From an uncultured Clostridia bacterium (lineage in GTDB: Bacteria > Bacillota > Clostridia > Oscillospirales > Acutalibacteraceae): a stretch of 13,757 bases of DNA. The first letter of the stretch is position 1. The number at the start of each line of letters is the position of its first letter. The DNA lies in contig CANRAN010000021.1 in NCBI GenBank assembly GCA_947628595.1, positions 1-13,757 of the forward strand, written 5' to 3'. The notes beneath the pieces are model-generated. The model ran no database searches. It saw nothing but the letters and a program-made list of their open reading frames with translations, and was not told the DNA's origin. A program made the position numbers and the translations under genes. This document shows, piece by piece, positions 6,863-13,517 of this stretch.

Positions 6863-7115
6863 AGAATGCTTTCGACCTTTTGTTAAATCTGTCGATCGCC
6901 TCACTGAGCTTACTGTCATCATTCATTACCTGTTCGTCAAGAACAGTGTCGGTAAACGCAAGGTGAATCAGCTTTTTTCGCTTCGGTTCGGAAATACTTC
7001 TGCCCTTCCCGTCTGCTATATAAGCCATATCATTTTCTACGCGTACTACCGCAAAAAAGCTGCCTTTATCGTGTCCTGCCTTTGAAGCAACAACCGTTCC
7101 TCTCTGAAACCTCAT
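6861..7115 (-). CDS. KOW-domain RNA-binding protein between map and infA
   Basis: A small basic protein of 84 residues, MRFQRGTVVASKAGHDKGSFFAVV at its front in two adjoining motifs: a KOW-type RNA-binding turn (about 5-35, with the conserved GHDKG loop). This is followed by DGKGRSISEPKRKK and a charged helical tail. It resembles the L14e/L6e/L27e-like KOW proteins seen at this spot in many Firmicutes; Bacillus subtilis has YbzG between map and infA. A function in translation is inferred from the domain and operon position only. An in-frame GTG at 7124 is possible, but that GTG is itself part of the GAGGTG ribosome binding site, so I place the start at the ATG, 6 bases downstream of it. The gene follows map by 10 bases. 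Confidence 0.85.
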   Translation of the reverse strand: MRFQRGTVVASKAGHDKGSFFAVVRVENDMAYIADGKGRSISEPKRKKLIHLAFTDTVLDEQVMNDDSKLSEAIDRFNKRSKAF

Positions 7116-7121
7116 ATCGCC

Positions 7122-7127
7122 CACCTC
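7122..7127 (-). promoter_or_regulatory. Ribosome binding site of the KOW gene
   Basis: GAGGTG on the minus strand, 6 bases before the ATG at 7115 and overlapping the TGA stop of map at 7126-7128. It decides the start, because an alternative GTG start would lie inside this site. The overlap suggests that the two genes are translated in a coupled way. Confidence 0.8.
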
Positions 7128-7878
7128 AATCAGGTACTGTCAATATTACAGGTCCATTCGATGTTATAGCTATCGTATGCTCAAAATGAGCTGAAAGCTT
7201 ACCGTCCGCAGTCACGGTTGTCCAGTCGTCATCAAGTACCCTTACTCTGTGTGTACCCTGATTTATCATCGGCTCTATGGCTATTGTCATACCCGGCAGT
7301 AATCGCACACCTCTCCCGGGTGTGCCGTAATTAGGTACGCTGGGATCTTCATGCAGCTTCGCACCTACTCCGTGACCGACAAAATCTCTTACCACCGAGT
7401 AGTTGCGTGCCTCGACATACCTCTGAACCGCATTTCCGATATCGCCTATCCTGTTTCCTGCCACAGCTTTCTTTATTCCCTCAGAAAGCGACTCTCTTGT
7501 GGCATTCATTAGTGCCTGAGCTTCCCTTGAAACATCACCGCAAGCAAATGTATAAGCATTATCTCCGTGATATCCGTTAAGCCTTGCACCTACATCTATG
7601 CTGACAATATCTCCCTGTTTCAGTACAATTTTTGCACTTGGTATGCCGTGGATGACTACATTATTTACCGAGATACAAGCACTTGCAGGAAATCCGCCGT
7701 ACCCGAGAAACGAAGGGGTCGCCCCCTGCCTCTCGATATATTTGCGGACTATGGTATCTATTTCGAGAGTTGTCACTCCCGGTTCAACCGCCTTACCTGC
7801 CTCCTGCAAGGCTCTCGATGAAACTCTGCCCGCTTCACGCATTGCTGCTATTTCACGGGCGGTCTTAAGAATTACCAT
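7126..7878 (-). CDS. map: Methionine aminopeptidase, type I
   Basis: Removes the initiator methionine from nascent proteins after deformylation; a cytosolic, ribosome-associated dimetal enzyme. From the ATG at 7878 it has 250 residues, the usual type I length. The five metal ligands are visible: Asp95 (VSIDVG), Asp106 (YHGDNA), His169 (VGHGVG), Glu202 (AIEPMI) and Glu233 (HFEHT). The substrate-side His77 is in HGIP. There is no N-terminal SEC-C or SH3 extension. The frame is open to 7926, but a start there would overlap adk by 44 bases and add 16 atypical residues. The chosen ATG is 4 bases after the adk stop, with a modest GAGG site inside the end of adk, which suggests translational coupling. 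Confidence 0.96.
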   Translation of the reverse strand: MVILKTAREIAAMREAGRVSSRALQEAGKAVEPGVTTLEIDTIVRKYIERQGATPSFLGYGGFPASACISVNNVVIHGIPSAKIVLKQGDIVSIDVGARLNGYHGDNAYTFACGDVSREAQALMNATRESLSEGIKKAVAGNRIGDIGNAVQRYVEARNYSVVRDFVGHGVGAKLHEDPSVPNYGTPGRGVRLLPGMTIAIEPMINQGTHRVRVLDDDWTTVTADGKLSAHFEHTIAITSNGPVILTVPD

Positions 7879-7882
7879 TATT

Positions 7883-8515
7883 TTATGCCTCAACAGCCTT
7901 AAGGATATGAGCGGTCGTCTGCTCAACTGTATCCTGACCCTGAATCACTGAAAGCTTACCCTGCTTTTCATAGTAACCCTTGAGCGGTTCAGTTTCCTTG
8001 TGGTAAACTTCAAGACGAGCCTTAACTGTATCCGGGTGGTCATCCTTACGCTGAACAAGGGTGCCTGCACATTTGTCGCAAACTCCATCCTCCTGTGGAC
8101 GTTTATATTCCATATGGTAGCTTGCTCCGCATTTCTCGCAAACACGGCGTCCGGACATTCTCTTGATTATAGCCTCATCGGTAACCTCAATATCAATTAC
8201 CTTATCTATAACTATGCCCATATTGTCCAGAGCCTCGGCCTGAGGAATGGTTCTTGGGAACCCGTCAAGAATGAAGCCATTCTGACAATCATCCTTTGCA
8301 AGTCTTTCCTTAATGATGCCGATAACAACCTCATCGGGGACGAGCTGACCTGCCTCCATATAGGACTTAGCCTTAAGTCCCATCTCAGTACCGGTTTTCA
8401 GCGCTTCTCTGATTATATTTCCTGTTGAAATTGTAGGAATACTCAAGCGGTCGGAAATAACTTCCGCCTGTGTTCCTTTGCCCGCACCGGGTGCGCCGAG
8501 TAAAATGATATTCAT
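7883..8515 (-). CDS. adk: Adenylate kinase, zinc-LID form
   Basis: Catalyses ATP + AMP to 2 ADP and sets the adenylate energy charge. The 210 residues carry the P-loop GAPGAGKGT (7-15, Lys13) and the AMP-binding STGNIIRE (about 30-37). They also carry the GFILDGFPRT motif (80-89). The LID domain (about 122-160) contains four cysteines, Cys126, Cys129, Cys146 and Cys149, so it is the long, zinc-binding form common in Gram-positives. The start is an ATG with AAAGGAG upstream. It lies 30 bases after secY and 4 before map, the conserved secY-adk-map order. Confidence 0.98.
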   Translation of the reverse strand: MNIILLGAPGAGKGTQAEVISDRLSIPTISTGNIIREALKTGTEMGLKAKSYMEAGQLVPDEVVIGIIKERLAKDDCQNGFILDGFPRTIPQAEALDNMGIVIDKVIDIEVTDEAIIKRMSGRRVCEKCGASYHMEYKRPQEDGVCDKCAGTLVQRKDDHPDTVKARLEVYHKETEPLKGYYEKQGKLSVIQGQDTVEQTTAHILKAVEA

Positions 8516-8545
8516 TGCTGTTTGCTCCTTTCGTCTCGGATTTTA

Positions 8546-9889
8546 TCAATCGAGGAATCCCTTATAATGACGCATCATTAACTGAGATTCAAGCTGCCTC
8601 ATTGTTTCAAGAGCAACACCTACAAGGATGATTACCGATGTTCCGCCGAGCATAAGACCGGTCATTCCGGAGAACTTTGAGAACAGGAGCGGTACTATTG
8701 CAATAAATGCAAGGAAAAGTGATCCTATAAGTGTTATGCGTGAAATTATCTTTGCAATAAAATCTGTTGTGGGCTTACCCGGTCTGATACCGGGGATTGT
8801 TCCGTTATTCTGGCGGAGATTATTTGACATCTCCAACGGATTATACTGTATGGTTACATAGAAATAACCAAAACCGATAATCATTATGAAGTAAAGTGCT
8901 ATATATATCCAATTCGTCGGTGTGAAGATATTGAAGAAGCCCTTCCAGAAATCAGGGAGATTATTCTGATCAAGGAACATCAATATCGTTTGCGGTATTG
9001 AAAGGATTGAGCTGGCAAAAATGATAGGCATAACGCCCGAAAGTCCTACCTTAACAGGGAGATATGAGCTTTGTCCGCCATACATTTTGCGTCCTACAAC
9101 ACGCTTTGCATACATTACCGGTATTCTGCGTTCTGCATCATTCATGAATACGATTACCCATATAATAACAAGGAATATGAGTACAAAGATTATAGAATAT
9201 ACCAGGTTCTGTGTCTGACCTGCAAGACCATCCTGGAAATTCTCCCAAAGAACAAGGCAGGTAACAGGAAGCCTTGCTATAATACCCACAAAGAGAAGTA
9301 TTGATATACCGTTTCCAAGACCGTTCTGGTTGATCTGCTCACCGAGCCACATCATAAGGGCTGTACCTGCTGTAAATGTCATTATAATGGTTATCGCAGC
9401 AAATACTGCTGTAAAATTCCAGCCTGTGTATTCAACGATATTCTTAATACTTCCGTCATCAGTCTGTACCTGTGACCTTAGAAGATAAATATAATAGGCT
9501 GTACCTTGTATGATACCAATAATAACAGTCACATAACGTGTTATTGTTCCTATCTTTTTTCTTCCCTCCGTACCTTCTTTTGAAAACCTCTCAAGCGGCG
9601 GAATTGCAACCGTGAGCAGCTGCATTATGATTGAAGAGTTGATGTACGGAGTTACCGACATTGCAAACAGTGTTGCATTTGAAAATGCACCGCCGGAGAA
9701 CATATCGACATATGAAAGCATATTATTTGAGTCGTTCCATCCTGCCGTGAGTGTTCTCAGTGACTCTACATCCAGAAAGGGTACCGGTATTGCCGAACCC
9801 AGTCTGAATATAAATACTATAAATATTGTAAAAAGCATCTTTTTACGAAGATCAACGACTTTCCATGCATTAGCGATTGTTTTAAACAA
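8546..9889 (-). CDS. secY: Preprotein translocase subunit SecY, TTG start
   Basis: The channel-forming subunit of the Sec translocon in the cytoplasmic membrane. The 447 residues contain about ten hydrophobic helices. Recognisable blocks are VFIFRLGSAIPVPFLD (TM1), the serine-rich VTPYINSSIIMQL near residues 81-93, EQINQNGLGNGISILLFVGI, the RRIPVMYAKRVVGR cytoplasmic loop, GIRPGKPT, and the C-terminal MMRHYKGFLD. The start is TTG (9887-9889). A TGA stop, which is the end of rplO, lies just upstream in the other frame, and no ATG is available near the family N-terminus MFKTIANAWK. The ribosome binding site AGAGGTGAT lies inside the end of rplO. Only one base separates the two genes, so translation is probably coupled. 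Confidence 0.97.
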   Translation of the reverse strand: MFKTIANAWKVVDLRKKMLFTIFIVFIFRLGSAIPVPFLDVESLRTLTAGWNDSNNMLSYVDMFSGGAFSNATLFAMSVTPYINSSIIMQLLTVAIPPLERFSKEGTEGRKKIGTITRYVTVIIGIIQGTAYYIYLLRSQVQTDDGSIKNIVEYTGWNFTAVFAAITIIMTFTAGTALMMWLGEQINQNGLGNGISILLFVGIIARLPVTCLVLWENFQDGLAGQTQNLVYSIIFVLIFLVIIWVIVFMNDAERRIPVMYAKRVVGRKMYGGQSSYLPVKVGLSGVMPIIFASSILSIPQTILMFLDQNNLPDFWKGFFNIFTPTNWIYIALYFIMIIGFGYFYVTIQYNPLEMSNNLRQNNGTIPGIRPGKPTTDFIAKIISRITLIGSLFLAFIAIVPLLFSKFSGMTGLMLGGTSVIILVGVALETMRQLESQLMMRHYKGFLD

Positions 9890-9890
9890 A

Positions 9891-10331
9891 TCAAATCACC
9901 TCTGCCTTTCCTCCCGCAGCCTCAATCTTCTGCTTTGCTGATTCCGAATATGCTGCAACCTTAACATTAAGCTTTTTTGTAAGCTCACCGTTGCCAAGAA
10001 TCTTTATACCGTCATATTCTTTTTTAACGATACCCTTTTCTATAAGAGCCTGTGCTGTTACTTCTGCGCCGTCCTCAAAAGCATCGAGTGCAGATATGTT
10101 TATAGCAACAATTTTCTTAGCAAATATGTTATTGAAGCCTCTCTTCGGGATTCTTCTCTGAAGCGGCATCTGACCGCCCTCAAAACCGGGACGTATACTA
10201 CCGCCGGAACGTGCCTTCTGACCCTTATGACCCTTGCCGGCAGTTTTACCCTGACCTGAGCCATGTCCTCTGCCTATTCTTTTGGATGCCTTTTTTGCAC
10301 CCTCAGCAGGTGAAAGTTCGTGCAAATACAT
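9891..10331 (-). CDS. rplO: 50S ribosomal protein L15
   Basis: A late-assembling protein that binds 23S rRNA with a long glycine- and lysine-rich extension. The 146 residues begin MYLHELSPAEGAKKASKR and show IGRGHGSGQGKTAGKGHKG, then GFEGGQMPLQRRIPKRGF. The C-terminal globular domain ends AYSESAKQKIEAAGGKAEVI, matching the L15 C-terminal motif. The ATG is preceded by GGAGGTG. The gene lies 18 bases after rpmD and its stop is one base from the secY TTG. The order rpmD-rplO-secY is conserved in bacteria. Confidence 0.98.
   Translation of the reverse strand: MYLHELSPAEGAKKASKRIGRGHGSGQGKTAGKGHKGQKARSGGSIRPGFEGGQMPLQRRIPKRGFNNIFAKKIVAINISALDAFEDGAEVTAQALIEKGIVKKEYDGIKILGNGELTKKLNVKVAAYSESAKQKIEAAGGKAEVI
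9895..9903 (-). promoter_or_regulatory. Ribosome binding site of secY inside rplO
   Basis: AGAGGTGAT on the minus strand matches the 16S anti-Shine-Dalgarno well. It lies within the last codons of rplO. The TTG start at 9889 is 9 bases after the GAGG core. This explains why the TTG start is usable despite the missing intergenic space. Confidence 0.85.
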
Positions 10332-10349
10332 TCTATCGCACCTCCTTGC

Positions 10350-10529
10350 TTAAGCTTCCTCAACCTCGATGAGATGACTTATTTTTGCCACCTTACCTTT
10401 GGTCTGTACATTATCGGGCTGAACCGCAGTGCTGCCCGGCTTTGTAAGTCCGAGTGACCTTGCAGTAGCAATCTGGTCCTTCGGTCTGCCGATCAGACTC
10501 TTTTTAAGAGTAATTTTGATCTGTGCCAT
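10350..10529 (-). CDS. rpmD: 50S ribosomal protein L30
   Basis: A small large-subunit protein of 59 residues, found by direct translation between rpsE and rplO. It reads MAQIKITLKKSLIGRP at the start and contains QIATARSLGLTKPG and VQPDNVQTKGKVAKISHLI, the L30 ferredoxin-like fold. It ends VEEA and a TAA. The length is in the usual range of about 58-60. The ATG has GGAGG upstream. The place between rpsE and rplO is invariant across most bacteria. Confidence 0.97.
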   Translation of the reverse strand: MAQIKITLKKSLIGRPKDQIATARSLGLTKPGSTAVQPDNVQTKGKVAKISHLIEVEEA

Positions 10530-10547
10530 ACTGCTTCTCCTCCCCGA

Positions 10548-11048
10548 TTATTCTAAAATTTCCTTAACAGACTTGCCGCGGACTGCCGCAACTTCATCTG
10601 CTGTTCTAAGGCTCATAAGACCTGCAAGAGTTGCTCTTACAACATTGCAGGGGTTATTTGAACGAAGAGCCTTTGTTCTGATATCCTTTATACCAACTGC
10701 CTCGATTACCGCACGAACGGGACCACCGGCAATAGCACCGGTACCGGGAGCTGCGGGCTTCATAAGAACCTTGCCTGCTCCATATTCGCCGATAACCTCA
10801 TGGGGAATTGTTGTACCCTTAAGTGAAATCTTAACAAGATTCTTCTTAGCGTCCTCGATTCCCTTGCGAATCGCATCCGGTACCTCGCCAGCCTTACCAA
10901 TACCAAAGCCAACGATTCCGTTGCCATCGCCCACTACGATGAGTGCGGCAAACTTATATATACGACCGCCCTTTACTGTCTTAGATACACGGTTGATAGC
11001 AACAACGTGCTCCTTCAAATCTAAAGTAGATCCGTCGATTAAAGCCAA
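10548..11048 (-). CDS. rpsE: 30S ribosomal protein S5, TTG start
   Basis: A protein of the 30S body that influences decoding fidelity and, with S3 and S4, lines the mRNA entry. The 166 residues open MALIDGSTLDLKEHVVAINRVSKTVKGGR. The double-stranded RNA-binding-like N-terminal domain continues with FAALIVVGDGNGIVGFGIGKA. The C-terminal domain has GTGAIAGGPVRAVIEAVG and NVVRATLAGL. The start is a TTG (11046-11048) 9 bases after AAGGAGG; no ATG or GTG start is close in frame. The N-terminal MALIDxSTLDLKE is how many clostridial S5 proteins begin, which supports the choice. It lies 17 bases after rplR. Confidence 0.97.
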   Translation of the reverse strand: MALIDGSTLDLKEHVVAINRVSKTVKGGRIYKFAALIVVGDGNGIVGFGIGKAGEVPDAIRKGIEDAKKNLVKISLKGTTIPHEVIGEYGAGKVLMKPAAPGTGAIAGGPVRAVIEAVGIKDIRTKALRSNNPCNVVRATLAGLMSLRTADEVAAVRGKSVKEILE

Positions 11049-11057
11049 AGCTACTCT

Positions 11058-11064
11058 CCTCCTT
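11058..11064 (-). promoter_or_regulatory. Ribosome binding site of rpsE
   Basis: AAGGAGG on the minus strand, directly after the rplR stop and 9 bases before the TTG at 11048. It is a full-strength site that supports the non-ATG start. Confidence 0.85.
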
Positions 11065-11065
11065 C

Positions 11066-11425
11066 TTAGAACTTAAGACCGCCCTCACGAGCGCCCTCTG
11101 CGAGTTCCTTGACACGACCGTGGAATATATATCCGCCTCTGTCAAAAACTACTTCTGTTATGCCCTTCTCGGCAGCTCTCTTCGCAATGAGAGCACCAAC
11201 CTTGCGGGCAGCGTCCTTATTTCCGCCGTATCCATCTATATCCTTATCAAGTGTTGAAGCTGATGCAAGAGTAACGCCCTTTACATCATCAATAATCTGA
11301 GCATAGATGTTATTTGTGGAGCGGAATACATTAAGACGGGGACGTTCAGCAGTGCCGCTGATTTTTCCTCTGACTCTCTTGTGGCGAGTAAGTCTTGCCT
11401 TATTTGTATCAGACTTTTTAACCAT
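11066..11425 (-). CDS. rplR: 50S ribosomal protein L18
   Basis: Binds 5S rRNA with L5 and anchors it in the central protuberance. The 119 residues have a basic N-terminal tail (KKSDTNKARLTRHKRVRGK) followed by GTAERPRLNVFRSTNNIYAQIID. Then come ASASTLDKDI and the C-terminal core ending VVFDRGGYIFHGRVKELAEGAREGGLKF in two adjoining blocks. These are signatures of the family. The ATG is preceded by AAAGGAG at about 10 bases. The gene lies between rplF and rpsE as in other bacteria. Confidence 0.98.
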   Translation of the reverse strand: MVKKSDTNKARLTRHKRVRGKISGTAERPRLNVFRSTNNIYAQIIDDVKGVTLASASTLDKDIDGYGGNKDAARKVGALIAKRAAEKGITEVVFDRGGYIFHGRVKELAEGAREGGLKF

Positions 11426-11443
11426 GGTTGATTCACTCCTTTA

Positions 11444-11989
11444 TTACTTCTTACCCTTGCCGGCTTTACCTTCCTTGCGGCGGATAACTTCATCAACGTA
11501 CTTGATTCCCTTGCCCTTATACGGCTCAGGCGGACGCTTTTCTCTTACCTCAGCAGCAAACTGGCCGACTTTCTGCTTGTCTATACCGTTTATGATGATC
11601 TTATTCGGAGTCGGTGCCTCGATTGTAATATCATCAGTATCGGATACGATAACCTGGTGTGAATAACCAAGGTTCATAACAAGATTTTTGCCCTGCTTCT
11701 GTACACGATAGCCCACACCGTTTACATCAAGCTCTTTCTTAAAGCCTTCGGTTACACCTACAACCATATTGTGTATGTTTGTACGTGTAAGTCCGTGGAG
11801 TGAACGGTTGAACTTATCGTCATCGGGACGGGTAACGATTATCTCGTTTCCTTCAACCTTTACATTCATATTTGTATGGTACTTCTGTGTGAGTGTACCC
11901 TTAGGACCCTTAACTGTTATAACACCGTTTTCAACCTTTACGTCTACTCCGGCGGGAATATTTACGGGTTTTCTTCCAATTCGTGACAT
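11444..11989 (-). CDS. rplF: 50S ribosomal protein L6
   Basis: A large-subunit protein near the GTPase-associated centre, binding helix 97 of 23S rRNA. The 181 residues form two related domains. The first begins MSRIGRKPVNIPAGVDVKV and contains ITVKGPKGTLTQKYH. The second ends with the diagnostic RPPEPYKGKGIKYVDEVIRR (two adjoining blocks, about 152-171) and a lysine-rich tail. The start is an ATG preceded by GGGGGT, a weaker site than its neighbours, at 7 bases. It lies 13 bases after rpsH. Confidence 0.98.
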   Translation of the reverse strand: MSRIGRKPVNIPAGVDVKVENGVITVKGPKGTLTQKYHTNMNVKVEGNEIIVTRPDDDKFNRSLHGLTRTNIHNMVVGVTEGFKKELDVNGVGYRVQKQGKNLVMNLGYSHQVIVSDTDDITIEAPTPNKIIINGIDKQKVGQFAAEVREKRPPEPYKGKGIKYVDEVIRRKEGKAGKGKK

Positions 11990-12002
11990 TTCTGTACCCC
12001 CA

Positions 12003-12401
12003 TTACCAAATGTATGCCAGAACCTCGCCGCCTACATTCTCCTTGCGTGCCTGACGGTCTGTCATAACACCCTTTGATGTGGAGATGATAGCAACACCGA
12101 GTCCCTTCATAACCTTCGGCATATTTTCTACATCGCTGTATATACGGAGTCCGGGCTTTGATACTCTCTTGAGTCCTGTGATAACAGGTGTCTTACCCTC
12201 GCCGTACTTAAGAGCGATCTTAATTATACCCTGCTTACCGTCGTCTACAACCGAAAAGCTTTTGATATAGCCCTCGTCAAGAAGAATCTGAACGATTGCT
12301 TTCTTGATATTTGAAGCAGGAACCTCTACTGTATCATGTTTTGCAGTATTCGCATTACGTATTCTCGTAAGCAGATCTGCTATTGCGTCTGTAATCTGCA
12401 T
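12003..12401 (-). CDS. rpsH: 30S ribosomal protein S8
   Basis: A primary 16S-binding protein that organises the central domain of the small subunit. The 132 residues begin MQITDAIADLLTRIRNANTAKH, the usual S8 opening. The middle reads TPVITGLKRVSKPGLRIYSD. The C-terminal signature GVAIISTSKGVMTDRQA and VGGEVLAYIW is complete. In Escherichia coli S8 represses its own spc operon by binding near the rplE start; I did not identify a comparable structure here. The ATG follows AAGGAGGT at 9 bases. Confidence 0.98.
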   Translation of the reverse strand: MQITDAIADLLTRIRNANTAKHDTVEVPASNIKKAIVQILLDEGYIKSFSVVDDGKQGIIKIALKYGEGKTPVITGLKRVSKPGLRIYSDVENMPKVMKGLGVAIISTSKGVMTDRQARKENVGGEVLAYIW

Positions 12402-12429
12402 AATCAGTTTACCTCCTTATAGTTTCGCC

Positions 12430-12615
12430 TTACCAGCTTGCCTTCTTAACGCCCGGGATCTCGCCTTTGTATGCAAGCTCTCTGAAGCAGATACGGCAAA
12501 TACCATATTTACGGAGATAAGCATGAGGTCTGCCGCAGATTTTGCATCTGTTATATGCTCTTGTGGAGAACTTGGGTTCCCTCTGCTGTTTTACCTTCAT
12601 AGATGTCTTAGCCAC
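12430..12615 (-). CDS. rpsZ: 30S ribosomal protein S14, zinc type (S14Z)
   Basis: A small-subunit head protein of 61 residues, the short zinc-binding form (also annotated rpsN type Z). Four cysteines, Cys24, Cys27, Cys40 and Cys43, form the zinc ribbon in YNRCKICGRPHAYLRKYGIC and RICF. The C-terminus GEIPGVKKASW is invariant in the family. The start is GTG (12613-12615), 6 bases after AGGAGGG, and gives the standard MAKTSMKVKQ N-terminus. The long zinc-free form of about 100 residues is not what is encoded here. It lies 12 bases after rplE. Confidence 0.98.
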   Translation of the reverse strand: MAKTSMKVKQQREPKFSTRAYNRCKICGRPHAYLRKYGICRICFRELAYKGEIPGVKKASW

Positions 12616-12627
12616 GGTAATCCCTCC

Positions 12628-13167
12628 TTATTTCGCAAACGGAGCGCCCATAATTGTGAGCAGCTCACGTGCCTCTTCGTCTGTTGTAGCTGTTGTTACA
12701 AAGCAAATATCCATACCACGTACTTTATCTACCTTATCGAAATCAATCTCCGGGAAGATAAGCTGCTCCTTAAGACCCATGTTGTAGTTGCCTCTGCCAT
12801 CGAAAGAGTTGGGGTTGATTCCACGGAAGTCACGTACTCTCGGAAGAGCAACGTTGAAAAGTCTGTCCATGAACTCATACATTTTGTCGCCTCTGAGTGT
12901 TACCTTAACACCTATCGGCATACCCTCTCTGAGCTTGAAGTTAGCAACTGATTTCTTAGCCCTGCAAACAACGGGCTTCTGACCCGTGATTGCTGCAAGA
13001 TCAGCCGAAATAGCATCTATTGCCTTTGAATTTTCCCTTGCCTCACCGGCACCGACATTGATGACGATTTTGTCAAGCTTCGGAATCTGCATAACGCTCT
13101 TATAGGAGAACTTCTTCAAAAGAGCCGGTGCAGCTTCCTTAACATAGAAATCTTTAAGTCTTGCCAT
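12628..13167 (-). CDS. rplE: 50S ribosomal protein L5
   Basis: Binds 5S rRNA and contacts the P-site tRNA in the central protuberance. The 179 residues are the normal length. Family motifs are VMQIPKLDKIVINVGAGEA (around 25-43), ITGQKPVVCRAKKSVANFKLREG in two blocks, and PIGVKVTLRGDKMYEFMDRL. The later part has RDFRGINPNSFDGRGNYNMG and FPEIDFDKVDKVRGMDI. The ATG is preceded by AAGGAGGT. It lies 15 bases after rplX, in the conserved spc-operon order. Confidence 0.98.
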   Translation of the reverse strand: MARLKDFYVKEAAPALLKKFSYKSVMQIPKLDKIVINVGAGEARENSKAIDAISADLAAITGQKPVVCRAKKSVANFKLREGMPIGVKVTLRGDKMYEFMDRLFNVALPRVRDFRGINPNSFDGRGNYNMGLKEQLIFPEIDFDKVDKVRGMDICFVTTATTDEEARELLTIMGAPFAK

Positions 13168-13182
13168 TAAAGTTTTACCTCC

Positions 13183-13503
13183 TTAAAGCGCCTCGCCGCA
13201 CTTTTTACAAATGCGTTCCTTCGTGCCGTCCTCAAGAATCTTATGAGCTATACGGGTGGGCTTACCGCAGCGGGGACAAACTATCTGTACCTTTGAAGCG
13301 TACATTGCACCCTCAGCCTCAACTATTCCGCCCTGCTCACCCATTCTTCTGGGTTTAACATGCTTGGACACGAGGTTTACCTTCTCGATAATGACCTTTC
13401 CCTCCTTGGGGCTTACTGCCATTACCTTACCCTTTTTACCCTTCTGGGAGCCGCTGAGAACAACGACTGTATCTCCTGTTTTGACATGAACCTTGTTACT
13501 CAT
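13183..13503 (-). CDS. rplX: 50S ribosomal protein L24 with C-terminal zinc ribbon
   Basis: An early-assembly protein at the 23S 5' domain, near the exit tunnel. From the ATG at 13503 it has 106 residues. The KOW motif region lies at about 7-34 (VKTGDTVVVLSGSQKGKKGK). The C-terminal part carries Cys76, Cys79, Cys99 and Cys102 in CPRCGKPTRIAHK and ICKKCGEAL, a zinc ribbon that many bacterial L24 proteins have but Escherichia coli L24 lacks. The frame is open further upstream (TTG at 13521, ATG at 13518), but GGAGGTG at 13510-13516 is 6 bases before the chosen ATG and those upstream starts would overlap or abut it. The gene lies 14 bases after rplN. Confidence 0.97.
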   Translation of the reverse strand: MSNKVHVKTGDTVVVLSGSQKGKKGKVMAVSPKEGKVIIEKVNLVSKHVKPRRMGEQGGIVEAEGAMYASKVQIVCPRCGKPTRIAHKILEDGTKERICKKCGEAL

Positions 13504-13509
13504 TGTCCG

Positions 13510-13516
13510 CACCTCC
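13510..13516 (-). promoter_or_regulatory. Ribosome binding site of rplX
   Basis: GGAGGTG on the minus strand, one base after the rplN stop (13518-13520) and 6 bases before the ATG at 13503. It excludes the two upstream in-frame starts, because one of them overlaps this site. Confidence 0.88.
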
Positions 13517-13517
13517 A

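Noticed and set aside
6848..6922. 25-residue N-terminal extension of IF-1 from an upstream ATG
   Set aside because: IF-1 is 72 residues in essentially all bacteria, the extension overlaps the KOW coding region and the strong ribosome binding site sits 7 bases before the TTG.
7879..7926. Map starting at 7926 with 16 extra residues
   Set aside because: The extension would overlap the end of adk by 44 bases and does not look like a Map N-terminus; the ATG at 7878 gives the standard 250-residue enzyme.
10429..11076. 215-codon plus-strand frame opposite rpsE and rpmD
   Set aside because: It is antisense to S5 and L30, which are complete, and translates to a proline/alanine/isoleucine-rich chain with no recognisable motif.
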